Assembly (NCBI RefSeq): GCF_015694425.1
Contig: NZ_JADQDN010000001.1
Coordinates: 620,001 to 684,000 of the forward strand
Length of the DNA: 64,000 nt
Direction of reading: 5' to 3'
Origin: Microvirga terrestris
Lineage (GTDB): Bacteria; Pseudomonadota; Alphaproteobacteria; Rhizobiales; Beijerinckiaceae
Part shown: positions 51,525-59,430 of the stretch, one piece after another
Layout of the letters: the number at the start of each line of letters is the position of its first letter
How positions within the stretch are numbered: the stretch's first letter is position 1
Notes under the pieces: generated by a model
Told to the model about the DNA's origin: nothing
What the model saw: the letters and a program-made list of their open reading frames with translations, nothing else
Databases searched by the model: none
Made by a program: the position numbers and the translations under genes

Positions 51525-52994
51525 TCAGGAACGTGTGAATTCGGGTTTCAGCGCACGGTAGAGGCTGCGGAACGATTCGATGCGCGGACGGTAGAGTTCG
51601 GACAGCTGTGGGTCCGGCTCGACAGTCTCAAGAACGCTCGGGGCTATGCAGACGTCTTCCGGGGCCTCTCCGGTGACAGCTAGGCGTGCCAGACGCGCTG
51701 CGCCAAAGGCCGGTCCCTTGTCGCTGCCTTGGTAACGGATGATTGGAATGTTCAGCACGCTGGCGAAGATCTTCGTCCAGAACTGGCTTTTCGAACCTCC
51801 CCCGATGATACCGGCCTGCGTCAGAGGCGTGCCGGCCTGCTCCAGTGCCCGCTTCGCATCCGCAAAACTGTAAGCCACACCTTCGAGAACCGATTGTGCC
51901 ATGTCCGTCTGCTGCGTGTCGGGCGAAAGTCCGAAGAACACGCCACGCGCATGAGGGTCGTTGTGCGGCGTCCGCTCGCCGGCGAGATATGGCAGGAAGA
52001 GAATGTCGGACGGCTTGCGATAGGCGGCTTCCGTCTCCCTCAAGAGCTCGCCAATATCCCGCTTCAGAAGATTGGCCGCCCAGGCAAGGCAGCTTGCGCC
52101 GTTCAGCATGGCGGCCATCTGAAACCAACGGCCGGGCACCGCATGGCAGAAGGAATGCACCAGGGCCTCGGGAGCCGGGCTGAAGTTCTCAGTCGTCACA
52201 AGAAGCTGGCCGGAGGTTCCTAAGGAGATGAAGGCCGATCCATCCCGGATCGCACCCATGCCGACGGCTCCGGCCGCCGCATCGCCTGCACCACCGGCGA
52301 CAACGACATCGCTCCGTATGCCCCATCGCCGAGCGATCTCTGGTTTGACCGTGCCGGAGGCCTGCGAGCCCTCCACGAGAATTGCCATGTGATCGCGGGT
52401 CAGGCCCGTCGCCGCAAGCGCCTCGTCCGACCAATCCCGCTCGGCCTCATCCAGCCACCAGGTGCCTGCCGCGTCGGACATGTCCGTGACAATGGCGCCG
52501 GTGAGCTGGAGGCGGATGTAGTCCTTCGGCAGAAGCACCTTGCGGACAGCGCGGAATGTCTCGGGCTCGTGCCGTGCAAGCCAGACGAGTTTCGGTGCCG
52601 TGAAGCCGGGCATCGGGATGACGCCCATGGCGCGCGCGAGTGCCGGATGCTGTGTACCAAGCTCCTGTGCCTCCCGGTACGAACGCCCATCGTTCCAGAG
52701 AATGGCCGGGCGCAGAGGCCGGTTGGCCGCATCGAGCAGCACCGCCCCATGCATCTGCCCCGACAGGCCGATGGCGCGCACATCCGCGAGGGCCGCTGCA
52801 TCCTTGGCATCAAGGTGATCGAGGCCCGTCTGCACGGCCTGCCACCAGGATTCGGGATCCTGCTCCGACCAGAGGTCCTGCGGACGGGAGATCGGCAGGG
52901 AAACATCCGCCTCTGCGATCGTCGTCTGCCGCTCATCGACGAGAATCGCCTTTACCGCCGATGTGCCGACGTCGATGCCGAGATAATGAGGCAT
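51525..52994 (-). CDS. xylB: Xylulokinase
   Basis: A 489-residue FGGY kinase making D-xylulose 5-phosphate. GIDVGTSAVKAILVD is the N-terminal phosphate site, GLSGQMHGAVLLD is the xylulokinase-specific segment, and GAGDAAAGAVGMG contains the catalytic aspartate. Length is normal. It lies upstream of the RbsABC-like transporter on the same strand and probably shares its function: pentoses or pentitols entering through the transporter converge on xylulose 5-phosphate. No xylose isomerase or pentitol dehydrogenase is in the window. Confidence 0.93.
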   Translation of the reverse strand: MPHYLGIDVGTSAVKAILVDERQTTIAEADVSLPISRPQDLWSEQDPESWWQAVQTGLDHLDAKDAAALADVRAIGLSGQMHGAVLLDAANRPLRPAILWNDGRSYREAQELGTQHPALARAMGVIPMPGFTAPKLVWLARHEPETFRAVRKVLLPKDYIRLQLTGAIVTDMSDAAGTWWLDEAERDWSDEALAATGLTRDHMAILVEGSQASGTVKPEIARRWGIRSDVVVAGGAGDAAAGAVGMGAIRDGSAFISLGTSGQLLVTTENFSPAPEALVHSFCHAVPGRWFQMAAMLNGASCLAWAANLLKRDIGELLRETEAAYRKPSDILFLPYLAGERTPHNDPHARGVFFGLSPDTQQTDMAQSVLEGVAYSFADAKRALEQAGTPLTQAGIIGGGSKSQFWTKIFASVLNIPIIRYQGSDKGPAFGAARLARLAVTGEAPEDVCIAPSVLETVEPDPQLSELYRPRIESFRSLYRALKPEFTRS

Positions 52995-53173
52995 GCTGCG
53001 TTCTCCTTAATGGCTGCCGGCTCATGGCTTGGCCGACGTGACCAGCCTATAGCTCAGTCGCGTCCATTGGGCACGGGGACGACAAAATCCAGAGGCCGGG
53101 GCATGAAAAAATCTCATGGTCGAATTGTCGCCAGGATATTTAAATGCCGTGGGCATGCCCCAAATAATGCTGC

Positions 53174-53893
53174 ATGCCCGAGAAATCGAAAAATCAGTCT
53201 CAGTCGACCCATTCTGATGCGCCTTCCCCGGCGGCCGCGCTGAGCGGCGCCGTCCGGCTGCATCTCGGAAAGCAGCTGCGTGCCCTCTACGGCGATCCCG
53301 CAGAGGACAAGCTACCGCGCGATCTGGCGCGGCTGGCCGATCGCGTCGCCCAGGTCATCCGGGCGCATACGGAGCCTGTGGATCAGGACTTCGTGAATGG
53401 CGTGATGGATGCGCTGCCGAATCTGCGTGCCTTTGCGCTGTCATTGACCGGAAAGGTCGATCAGGCCGAGGATCTGGTGCAGGACACGGTGCTCAAGGCC
53501 CTGACCAAGCAGGATACCTTCGAGACCGGCACCAACCTCCAGGCCTGGCTCTTCACGATCCTGCGCAACGGCTTCTACTCGACCCACCGCAAGACCAGTC
53601 GCGAGGTTGAGGACGGGGACGGGACGCATGCTGCGAGCATGATCGCGATCCCCGACCAGGAGGACAAGCTCGCGCTCCAGGACCTCTCCTCCGCGCTCGA
53701 CAAGCTGCCCCAGGAGCAGCGCGAAGCCATCATCCTCATCGGCGCCGAAGGCATGTCCTACGAGGACGCCGCCGAGGCGCTTGGCGTGAAGGTCGGGACG
53801 ATCAAGAGCCGCGTGAACCGCGCCCGCAACCGCTTGGCGGAGCTCATGGGCACGCCCAGGACGGCCGATCACGATCACTCGGCGACCGCCTGA
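53174..53893 (+). CDS. EcfG-type sigma factor with N-terminal NepR-like region
   Basis: A 239-residue protein. Residues about 78-235 are an EcfG-family sigma factor: sigma-2 has LPNLRAFALSLTGKVDQAED and GTNLQAWLFTILRNGFYSTH; sigma-4 has LPQEQREAIILIGAEGMSYE and VGTIKSRVNRARNRLAELMG. The N-terminal 75 residues are extra; LGKQLRALYGDPAEDKLPRD (31-50) strongly resembles the helix-1 core of NepR, the anti-sigma factor that binds EcfG. A fused inhibitor-like segment would be unusual. ATG 53174 has no clear ribosome site; a shorter start at Met78 would remove the NepR part. It diverges from xylB, and a strong terminator follows. Confidence 0.87.
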   Translation: MPEKSKNQSQSTHSDAPSPAAALSGAVRLHLGKQLRALYGDPAEDKLPRDLARLADRVAQVIRAHTEPVDQDFVNGVMDALPNLRAFALSLTGKVDQAEDLVQDTVLKALTKQDTFETGTNLQAWLFTILRNGFYSTHRKTSREVEDGDGTHAASMIAIPDQEDKLALQDLSSALDKLPQEQREAIILIGAEGMSYEDAAEALGVKVGTIKSRVNRARNRLAELMGTPRTADHDHSATA

Positions 53894-53912
53894 CGAACAT
53901 TATGGATTATAT

Positions 53913-53945
53913 GCCCGATGCCTCTCCGGCGTCGGGCCTTTCTCT
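53913..53945 (+). terminator. Intrinsic terminator after the sigma factor
   Basis: GCCCGATGCC (53913-53922) pairs with GGCGTCGGGC (53928-53937), 10 bp with one G-T pair and a five-base loop, followed by CTTTCTCT. It lies 19 bp after the sigma-factor stop. Confidence 0.75.
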
Positions 53946-54120
53946 ATATTTCCCGTATTATCACGCTTGCTTCGCATGCGGCCTCAGACAGTCTGCAGAG
54001 ACCGGACCTGCCCAAAATATCAGCGGCGTTGCACCGCCTGTTCCTCGAACTTTCCCAGGGCTCCAAGGTTGAGCTTGTAGCTGGGTGGCTCGAAACCGCT
54101 CTTCCGCCAAGGAGGGGAGC

Positions 54121-54552
54121 ATGGAACACAGGCCTCTGTCCGAACTCAGTAGCGTCGCCGACCTGAAGATCCCTGAAGACGTACAAATTCCGGTTCTGTC
54201 GAAACGGGAGCGCCTGGATCGCTGGATCGATCTCCTGGAGCAGGAGCCCGACCGGGAACTCAAGACCCTCGACGAGATCGAATGGAAGCCCAAAGCCCAG
54301 CGCGTTGCCATGCGGGCCGACGGATCCGCCCTTACGGTGGCCTATTCCGATCCCATGCTCCGGCAAGCTGGGCTGCGCAGCGACACATTCGGGGATGCGG
54401 TCGATTTCTTCCAGATCTCCGAGCACGATGCCCATATCGTCCTGTGCTCATGTCACGGCGGCGAGCTCATGCGGGCTGATGAGACAGCCCGCCGGGTACG
54501 CGGGATCCGGTCGCCGAGCCTCTGGGGGCTTTATTTCGGCTGGTTCCGATAA
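54121..54552 (+). CDS. Hypothetical protein
   Basis: A 143-residue soluble protein that I do not recognise. ATG 54121 follows a strong ribosome site, AGGAGGGG. It starts MEHRPLSELSSVADLKIPED and has an acidic first half (EQEPDRELKTLDEIEWKP), then DPMLRQAGLRSDTFGDAVDFF, and CSCHGGELMRADETARRVRG near the end. The CSC pair and nearby His/Glu could bind metal, but this is not established. It stands between two terminator-bounded regions and shares no operon. Third-position GC is as high as in neighbouring genes, so it is very likely real. Confidence 0.8.
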   Translation: MEHRPLSELSSVADLKIPEDVQIPVLSKRERLDRWIDLLEQEPDRELKTLDEIEWKPKAQRVAMRADGSALTVAYSDPMLRQAGLRSDTFGDAVDFFQISEHDAHIVLCSCHGGELMRADETARRVRGIRSPSLWGLYFGWFR

Positions 54553-54684
54553 GGCTGCGGCCCTGGCCGAGGACAATCCTTGTAGGGATCGAACTCGCCG
54601 GGGCCTGCCACAGTGACGGCGAAAGGCTGGAGAGTATGCTCGCCATAAATGCGGGTATTCGCCGGCGCTTCTGTCTCCTCAAGC
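54531..54684 (-). other. Possible frameshifted continuation of small exported protein
   Basis: Beyond the stop of the 97-residue gene, another frame encodes about 50 residues including QPFAVTVAGPGEFDPYKDC and ending at TAA 54531-54533. It is GC-rich at third positions and reads like protein, whereas upstream in that frame it does not. A one-base shift near 54695-54710 would join them. It overlaps the end of the plus-strand gene by 22 bp. Listed as a possibility only. Confidence 0.25.
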
Positions 54685-54978
54685 TCAAGGGCGATTGTTG
54701 TAGCGCTCGCGCAGGCGCTCGACCTCGCGTTGCAGGGCGTCCAAGCCGCGCGCGATGTCCCGCCCCATGTTCTCAACGACACCTGTGCTGGCGGCCACGT
54801 CTGGACAGTCGAGGGTCCCGTCCCGGCGGTGCCGGGGCGTGATGCCACCCTGAGGGGTGAGCAGATAGGCGCAGCCGGTATCCTCGTCGCGCCAGACGAC
54901 GGGCCGGTCGAGGGCCATGACCGGATTCGCCAACAGCACAAGAAGGGCAGCGGCGTACCGGTGGACGGACCTGTTCAT
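54685..54978 (-). CDS. Small exported protein, unknown function
   Basis: A 97-residue protein with a signal peptide (MNRSVHRYAAALLVLLANPV, cleavage near VMA) and a mature part of about 74 residues. Two cysteines (TGCAYLL and LDCPDV) could form a disulfide in the periplasm, and the end is a charged helix (LDALQREVERLRERYNN) likely to coil. ATG 54978 has an excellent ribosome site, GGAGGTGA. I do not recognise the family. The stop may come from a frameshift (see the entry immediately upstream in coordinates). Confidence 0.75.
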   Translation of the reverse strand: MNRSVHRYAAALLVLLANPVMALDRPVVWRDEDTGCAYLLTPQGGITPRHRRDGTLDCPDVAASTGVVENMGRDIARGLDALQREVERLRERYNNRP

Positions 54979-55171
54979 GGCGTCACCTCCAGGGTTGAAC
55001 CTGCTCTTTCAGGCAATGCCGGCTCGAGCGCGCGTGTTCCTTGAAGGGCATGCCGCTACCTTCCGTCGATTTGACTTCCCGCCGGGTTTGGAGGACATCA
55101 CGCGGTTTGACGGCCCTGTGCCTACGGGAGATCCTCCCGGCACGACGGCTTTCCCGCCTCCGGAGTGATTG

Positions 55172-56881
55172 ATGGACGGTTCTGTCCCCCAGCAGCGGAT
55201 GTCCCTGCGCCACCTCTCCGTGGCCCAGCTCACGAGTGTCGTCGAGCGGAGCCATGCGCGGCTCTGCGCCGTGCTCGTGCTGCTTTCACTCGTCTGCTTC
55301 CTACCGGGCTTCACCACGCTCCAGCCCATGGACCGAGACGAGCCGCGCTACGCGCAGGCCTCCAAGCAGATGCTGGAGACCCGGGATTTCGTCGATATCC
55401 GGTTCCAGGATGAGGCTCGCCACAAGAAGCCTGTCGGTATTTACTGGTTGCAGAGCGCCAGCGTCGCTCTCGGCGAGGCTCTGGGAGTGCCGGAGGCGCA
55501 CACCAACATTGCGCTTTACCGGATTCCGTCCTTGTTCGGGGCCATCGCCACGGTCCTGTTGACCTATTGGGCAGCCCTGGCGTTCTTTGGCAGGCGAGGG
55601 GCCTTCCTGACCGCGGCCCTCATGGCAACCTGCGTTATCCTCATGGTCGAGGCGCGCCTCGCCAAGACGGATGCGATGCTCACCGCCTGCTCGGTGGCCG
55701 TTATGGGAGGACTTGCCCGGGCTTACCTGAGCCGGGGCGCCGGCGTCCTGCCGCGGCGGGCGCTGCTGATTTTCTGGACCGGCTTTGCCCTGGGGATCCT
55801 GATCAAGGGGCCTCTGGTCATCATGTTCGCCGTCCTCGCGGCCGCGGTTCTCTCCTATAAGGAGCGCTCCGCCCGCTGGCTGCTGACGCTGAGGCCCTGG
55901 CTCGGCCTTCTCTTCACCTTGGCGGTCGTCCTGCCGTGGTTCGTCGCCATCGCTATCAAGAGTGGCGGCGAGTTCTTTGCGGCCTCGGTCGGGAAGGACA
56001 TGCTGGGCAAGGTCGGCACAGCACAGAAGTACCACTGGGCACCGCCGGGCTTCTATTTGCTATCCTTCTTCGCGACCTTCTGGCCCGGCGCCATCCTGGC
56101 CGCCATCGCGGTGCCCTTTGCCTGGATTCACCGACGGGAGGAGCCCGTCGCCTTCGCGCTTGCCTGGATCGTCCCGTCCTGGATCGTCTTCGAGGCCGTC
56201 CCGACGAAGCTGCCGCATTACACGATGCCGCTGCTTCCGGCGGTGGCGATCATTACGGTGATGGCGATCGCCCGGCACTTCGTGGGGCCGCATCGGCCAG
56301 CCGCAAAACTTGCGACGGTGCTGATCCCGTTCATCCCAGTGGGCCTCACCGTTGGCCTGTCCGCTGTCGGCTGGTCTTTCGATGGCTTCCTGCCTTTCAG
56401 GGCGCTGCCGGCGCTTGTCGTATCTTCGGGCCTTGCCCTTCTGGCCTGGTGGCTGTTCGTCAAGAACCGGATGGTGCCGACCCTCTGGGCCGGGTTTCTG
56501 TCCTCGGCCTTCCTCGCCATCGGCGTGTTCGGCTTCGCGCAACTCGATCTGCGGTCGCTCAAGGTTTCGGATCGCCTTGCAGAAGTGGCCCGCAACGTGC
56601 CCTGCAGCGATCCGCAGGTTGGGACCCTCGGCTATCGGGAGCCAAGCCTTGTCTTCCTGACGGGCACGAACCTCGACATGCTCGACAGCGGGGCCGACGC
56701 CTCCCGGTTCCTGCGCCAGGGCGGCTGCCGCGTCGTCTTCGTGGATAAGCGTTTCGAGAGCGACTTCCAGGCCGAAAACGAGCGCCTTCAGCAGAAGCCC
56801 GTGCTCTCGACCAGGGTTCAGGGATTCAATATCAACAGCGGCAAGCGTGTGGACATAGCAGCCTACGCGACCGGATTCTAG
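55172..56881 (+). CDS. ArnT-like glycosyltransferase family 39 membrane protein
   Basis: A 569-residue integral membrane enzyme with about 12 helices. The periplasmic active-site motif is TLQPMDRDEPRYAQASKQML (acidic DRDE pair), followed by RHKKPVGIYWLQ, typical of ArnT and other GT-C enzymes that transfer sugar from an undecaprenyl-phosphate carrier to lipid A or other envelope acceptors. The C-terminus is a soluble domain after about residue 470. ATG 55172 follows GGAG. Directly downstream are a family-2 glycosyltransferase and a LAB_N protein, which would make and handle the lipid-linked sugar. Confidence 0.9.
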   Translation: MDGSVPQQRMSLRHLSVAQLTSVVERSHARLCAVLVLLSLVCFLPGFTTLQPMDRDEPRYAQASKQMLETRDFVDIRFQDEARHKKPVGIYWLQSASVALGEALGVPEAHTNIALYRIPSLFGAIATVLLTYWAALAFFGRRGAFLTAALMATCVILMVEARLAKTDAMLTACSVAVMGGLARAYLSRGAGVLPRRALLIFWTGFALGILIKGPLVIMFAVLAAAVLSYKERSARWLLTLRPWLGLLFTLAVVLPWFVAIAIKSGGEFFAASVGKDMLGKVGTAQKYHWAPPGFYLLSFFATFWPGAILAAIAVPFAWIHRREEPVAFALAWIVPSWIVFEAVPTKLPHYTMPLLPAVAIITVMAIARHFVGPHRPAAKLATVLIPFIPVGLTVGLSAVGWSFDGFLPFRALPALVVSSGLALLAWWLFVKNRMVPTLWAGFLSSAFLAIGVFGFAQLDLRSLKVSDRLAEVARNVPCSDPQVGTLGYREPSLVFLTGTNLDMLDSGADASRFLRQGGCRVVFVDKRFESDFQAENERLQQKPVLSTRVQGFNINSGKRVDIAAYATGF

Positions 56882-56888
56882 AGTACGG

Positions 56889-57623
56889 ATGACCGACCTT
56901 TCCACAAGCCCGCGCATCAGCGTCGTGGTGCCCGTCAAGAACGAGGCGCTCAACATTCTTCCCCTGGTGGAGGAGATCGAACGGGCCTGCGCCGCTCTTG
57001 CGCCGTTCGAAGTGGTCTATGTGGACGACGGCTCGACCGACGAGACGGGTCAGCAGGTTCTAAATGCCCGCACGACGCGGCCGTGGCTGCGTCTCATGCG
57101 CCACGAGGCGAGCTGCGGCCAGAGCGCTGCCGTCCGGACCGGGGTTCACGCGGCCCGCGCGCCTGTGGTGATCACCCTGGACGGAGATGGGCAGAACGAC
57201 CCAGCCTTCATCCCCCAGCTTGTCGCTGCCATCGACGATCCGGCCGTTGCCCTTGCGGCCGGCCAGAGGGTCGGCCGCAAGGACGGCGCTTACAAGAAGT
57301 GGCAGTCCCGCATCGCCAACGGCGTTCGGGGACGCATTCTGAAGGATGGCACGCGGGATACGGGCTGCGGGCTCAAGGCCTTCCGGCGCGACGTCTATCT
57401 GCGCCTGCCGTATTTCGATGCCCTGCACCGCTTCATGCCGGCCCTCGTCAAGCGCGAGGGTTACCGGATCGCCCATGTGGATGTGGTCGATCGGCCCCGC
57501 CATGCGGGACGATCGAATTATGGTATGTTCGACCGGCTGTGGGTCGGCATCCTTGATTTAGCCGGAGTCTGGTGGTTGATCCGCCGCCGGCGCCGTGTTC
57601 CCGCCGCTCAGGAAATTGTCTGA
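56889..57623 (+). CDS. Family-2 glycosyltransferase (DPM1/ArnC-like)
   Basis: A 244-residue cytoplasmic enzyme with the GT-A fold. ISVVVPVKNEALNILPLVEEI begins it, VYVDDGSTDET binds the nucleotide, LDGDGQNDPAFIP is the metal DxD region, and DTGCGLKAFRRDVYLRLPYF the acceptor motif. It lacks the long membrane tail of ArnC/GtrB, having one hydrophobic stretch near the end. It probably charges undecaprenyl phosphate with the sugar used by the upstream ArnT-like protein. It starts seven bases after that gene and its stop overlaps the next start as TGATG. Confidence 0.9.
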   Translation: MTDLSTSPRISVVVPVKNEALNILPLVEEIERACAALAPFEVVYVDDGSTDETGQQVLNARTTRPWLRLMRHEASCGQSAAVRTGVHAARAPVVITLDGDGQNDPAFIPQLVAAIDDPAVALAAGQRVGRKDGAYKKWQSRIANGVRGRILKDGTRDTGCGLKAFRRDVYLRLPYFDALHRFMPALVKREGYRIAHVDVVDRPRHAGRSNYGMFDRLWVGILDLAGVWWLIRRRRRVPAAQEIV

Positions 57624-57988
57624 TGTTGATGCGTCTTTCCCACGATTTGGGACTTTATTTCTACGATTTGGTCGTTGCCCGATTTGATCTGTGGGCCGCT
57701 TTCGGCGTGCTGGCCCAGTTCGTCTTCGGAGCCCGCTTCATCGTGCAGTGGATTGCCAGTGAAAAGGCTGAGAAGAGCGTCATTCCGGTCGGGTTCTGGA
57801 TCCTGTCGATCTCGGGCGGTCTGATGACCCTTGTCTATGGATTTGCCCGCAGCGATATTGTCATCATTCTCGGCCAAGCTTTCTCGATCTTCATCTATAT
57901 CCGCAACCTGATGCTGATCGCGAAGGAAAAGAAGAAGGCAGACGGCTCGGTTATGTCCGGTTCAGAGGTTGAGGCTTCGGCAGGATAG
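57623..57988 (+). CDS. Lipid-A-disaccharide synthase N-terminal domain (LAB_N) membrane protein
   Basis: A 121-residue protein with about three membrane segments. FGVLAQFVFGARFIVQWIAS and SVIPVGFWILSISGGLMTLV are the LAB_N hallmarks; this domain otherwise occurs fused to or near lipid A enzymes, and free-standing versions accompany ArnC/ArnT-like genes. ATG 57623 overlaps the stop of the glycosyltransferase gene. It is the last gene of the three-gene lipid modification operon. Confidence 0.88.
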   Translation: MLMRLSHDLGLYFYDLVVARFDLWAAFGVLAQFVFGARFIVQWIASEKAEKSVIPVGFWILSISGGLMTLVYGFARSDIVIILGQAFSIFIYIRNLMLIAKEKKKADGSVMSGSEVEASAG

Positions 57989-58006
57989 CTGCCGAAGCCT
58001 GGTTCG

Positions 58007-59203
58007 TCAGGCGGCTCGAGCCTCTGTCTCCAAAAGCCTGCCGAAGCCCGCGTCGAGATCTCGCTTCAGATCTTCAAGATCTTCCAGCCCGATATGGAAG
58101 CGTAATGCGTGTCCTCCCGGCTCCCAGCGGGTCGCGGTGCGGTAGCTGGCGCAGTTGAACGGGATCACGAGGCTCTCGAATCCGCCCCAGGAATAGCCCA
58201 TGCCGAAGAGGGCAAGACCGTCGAGCATGGCGGCGAGCGCCCGGTCCGAGCAGGGTTTGAGGATGATTGAGAACAGACCTGACGAACCCTTGAAGTCCCG
58301 CTTCCAAATCTCGTGGCCGGGATAGCTCTCGAGCGCCGGGTGGAGTACCCGTGCCACCTCGGGGCGGGCCTCGAGCCAGCGGGCCATGTCAAGGGCCTGC
58401 TTCTCATGCTCGCGCAGGCGCAGCGCCATGGTGCGCAGGCCTCTCAGGCCCAGAAACACGTCCTCGGGTCCCGGACACATGGCGAATGAATCATAGGTGT
58501 CGCGCAGAGCCTTGAAGCAGCGCTCATTGGCCGAAACCAGGCCGAGTAGCAGGTCCGATCCGCCGCTGAGATACTTGGTGCCGGCTTCGATGGCGATATC
58601 CACACCGCGCTCGTGCGGCGGAAAGAGCAGGGGAGTCGCCCAGGTGTTGTCCATAAGGACCACAGCCCCATGACGTTGCGTCACCTCGGCGATCGCCGGG
58701 ATGTCCTGCATCTCGAACGACTGCGATCCCGGTGCCTCCGTGAACACGGCCGTCGTGTTCGGACGGAGCAGGGCCTCGATCCCAGGGCCGATCTGCGGGT
58801 CGTAGTAGGTGGTTTCCACACCAAATTTCTTGAGCATTCCGTTACAGAAATGCCGTGTCGGCAGATAGACCGAATCCGTCATCAAAAGGTGGTCGCCGGC
58901 CTTGAGGCAGGACAGGAGGGCCACGGTGACAGCGGCAAGACCTGAGGGTGCCAGGACCGTGCCCGCGGCACCGGCCAGCTCAGTCCAGGCCGTTTCGAGG
59001 GAATTGGTGGTCGGAGTCCCTTTCGTTCCATAGGAATAGCGCCCGCGCCTGTGTAGCAGGTCATCGGTCGTGGGGTACAGGACCGTGGAGCCGCGATAGA
59101 TCGGCGTATTCACAAATCCGTGCTGCTCGAAGGGCTCCCGTCCGGCATGGACGAGGCGGGTGCGTTCCGAGAGGTTCTTGGGCTTTGGTGGGAGTTTTGA
59201 CAT
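58007..59203 (-). CDS. metC: Cystathionine beta-lyase
   Basis: A 398-residue PLP enzyme of the Cys/Met metabolism family. YSYGTKGTPTTNSLE, APSGLAAVTVALLSCLKAGD, LMDNTWATPLLFPP and the PLP-lysine motif EAGTKYLSGGSDLLLG are intact; the late SWGGFESL segment is typical of MetC. It converts cystathionine to homocysteine, pyruvate and ammonia. ATG 59203 (MSKLPPKPKNLSERTR) is selected as the conserved start, although no strong ribosome site precedes it; the frame is open further upstream. It is divergent from the aap operon and ends 18 bp from the convergent LAB_N gene. Confidence 0.93.
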   Translation of the reverse strand: MSKLPPKPKNLSERTRLVHAGREPFEQHGFVNTPIYRGSTVLYPTTDDLLHRRGRYSYGTKGTPTTNSLETAWTELAGAAGTVLAPSGLAAVTVALLSCLKAGDHLLMTDSVYLPTRHFCNGMLKKFGVETTYYDPQIGPGIEALLRPNTTAVFTEAPGSQSFEMQDIPAIAEVTQRHGAVVLMDNTWATPLLFPPHERGVDIAIEAGTKYLSGGSDLLLGLVSANERCFKALRDTYDSFAMCPGPEDVFLGLRGLRTMALRLREHEKQALDMARWLEARPEVARVLHPALESYPGHEIWKRDFKGSSGLFSIILKPCSDRALAAMLDGLALFGMGYSWGGFESLVIPFNCASYRTATRWEPGGHALRFHIGLEDLEDLKRDLDAGFGRLLETEARAA

Positions 59204-59289
59204 CGCTTCAAGGGCTTGCTGAGGGGGGCTGATCTGAAACTGCGCAGCCCCTGCCGTCAAGTCAGCCACGAATTGCCTCCTATCAAGAC

Positions 59290-59318
59290 TTGACCCGTGA
59301 TCAATCATTGAATTTGAT
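59290..59318 (+). promoter_or_regulatory. Candidate sigma-70 promoter for aapJ
   Basis: TTGACC (59290-59295), a 17-bp spacer and TTTGAT (59313-59318) resemble the -35 and -10 boxes, about 110 bp before aapJ. It lies in the divergent gap with metC. The -10 match is four of six. Confidence 0.35.
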
Positions 59319-59430
59319 GGATTTCGATGCCGTCTCGATCGAGGCGGCGTGGAACGGTCTAACCGGGGCTCGGCTGGGGGTACAACCAGGTCCGTCGAGT
59401 CATGCGGAACTATTGGGAGAACATACAAAT

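Noticed and set aside
53000..53173. Search for an EcfG-type promoter (GGAAC, 16-17 bp, GTT) before the sigma gene
   Set aside because: No GGAAC box was found in the gap, so self-activation by the usual promoter type is not supported.
54917..55168. An 83-codon plus-strand frame ending just before the ArnT-like gene
   Set aside because: It is antisense to the signal peptide of the small exported protein and has no ribosome site; its Pro/Arg-rich translation looks random.
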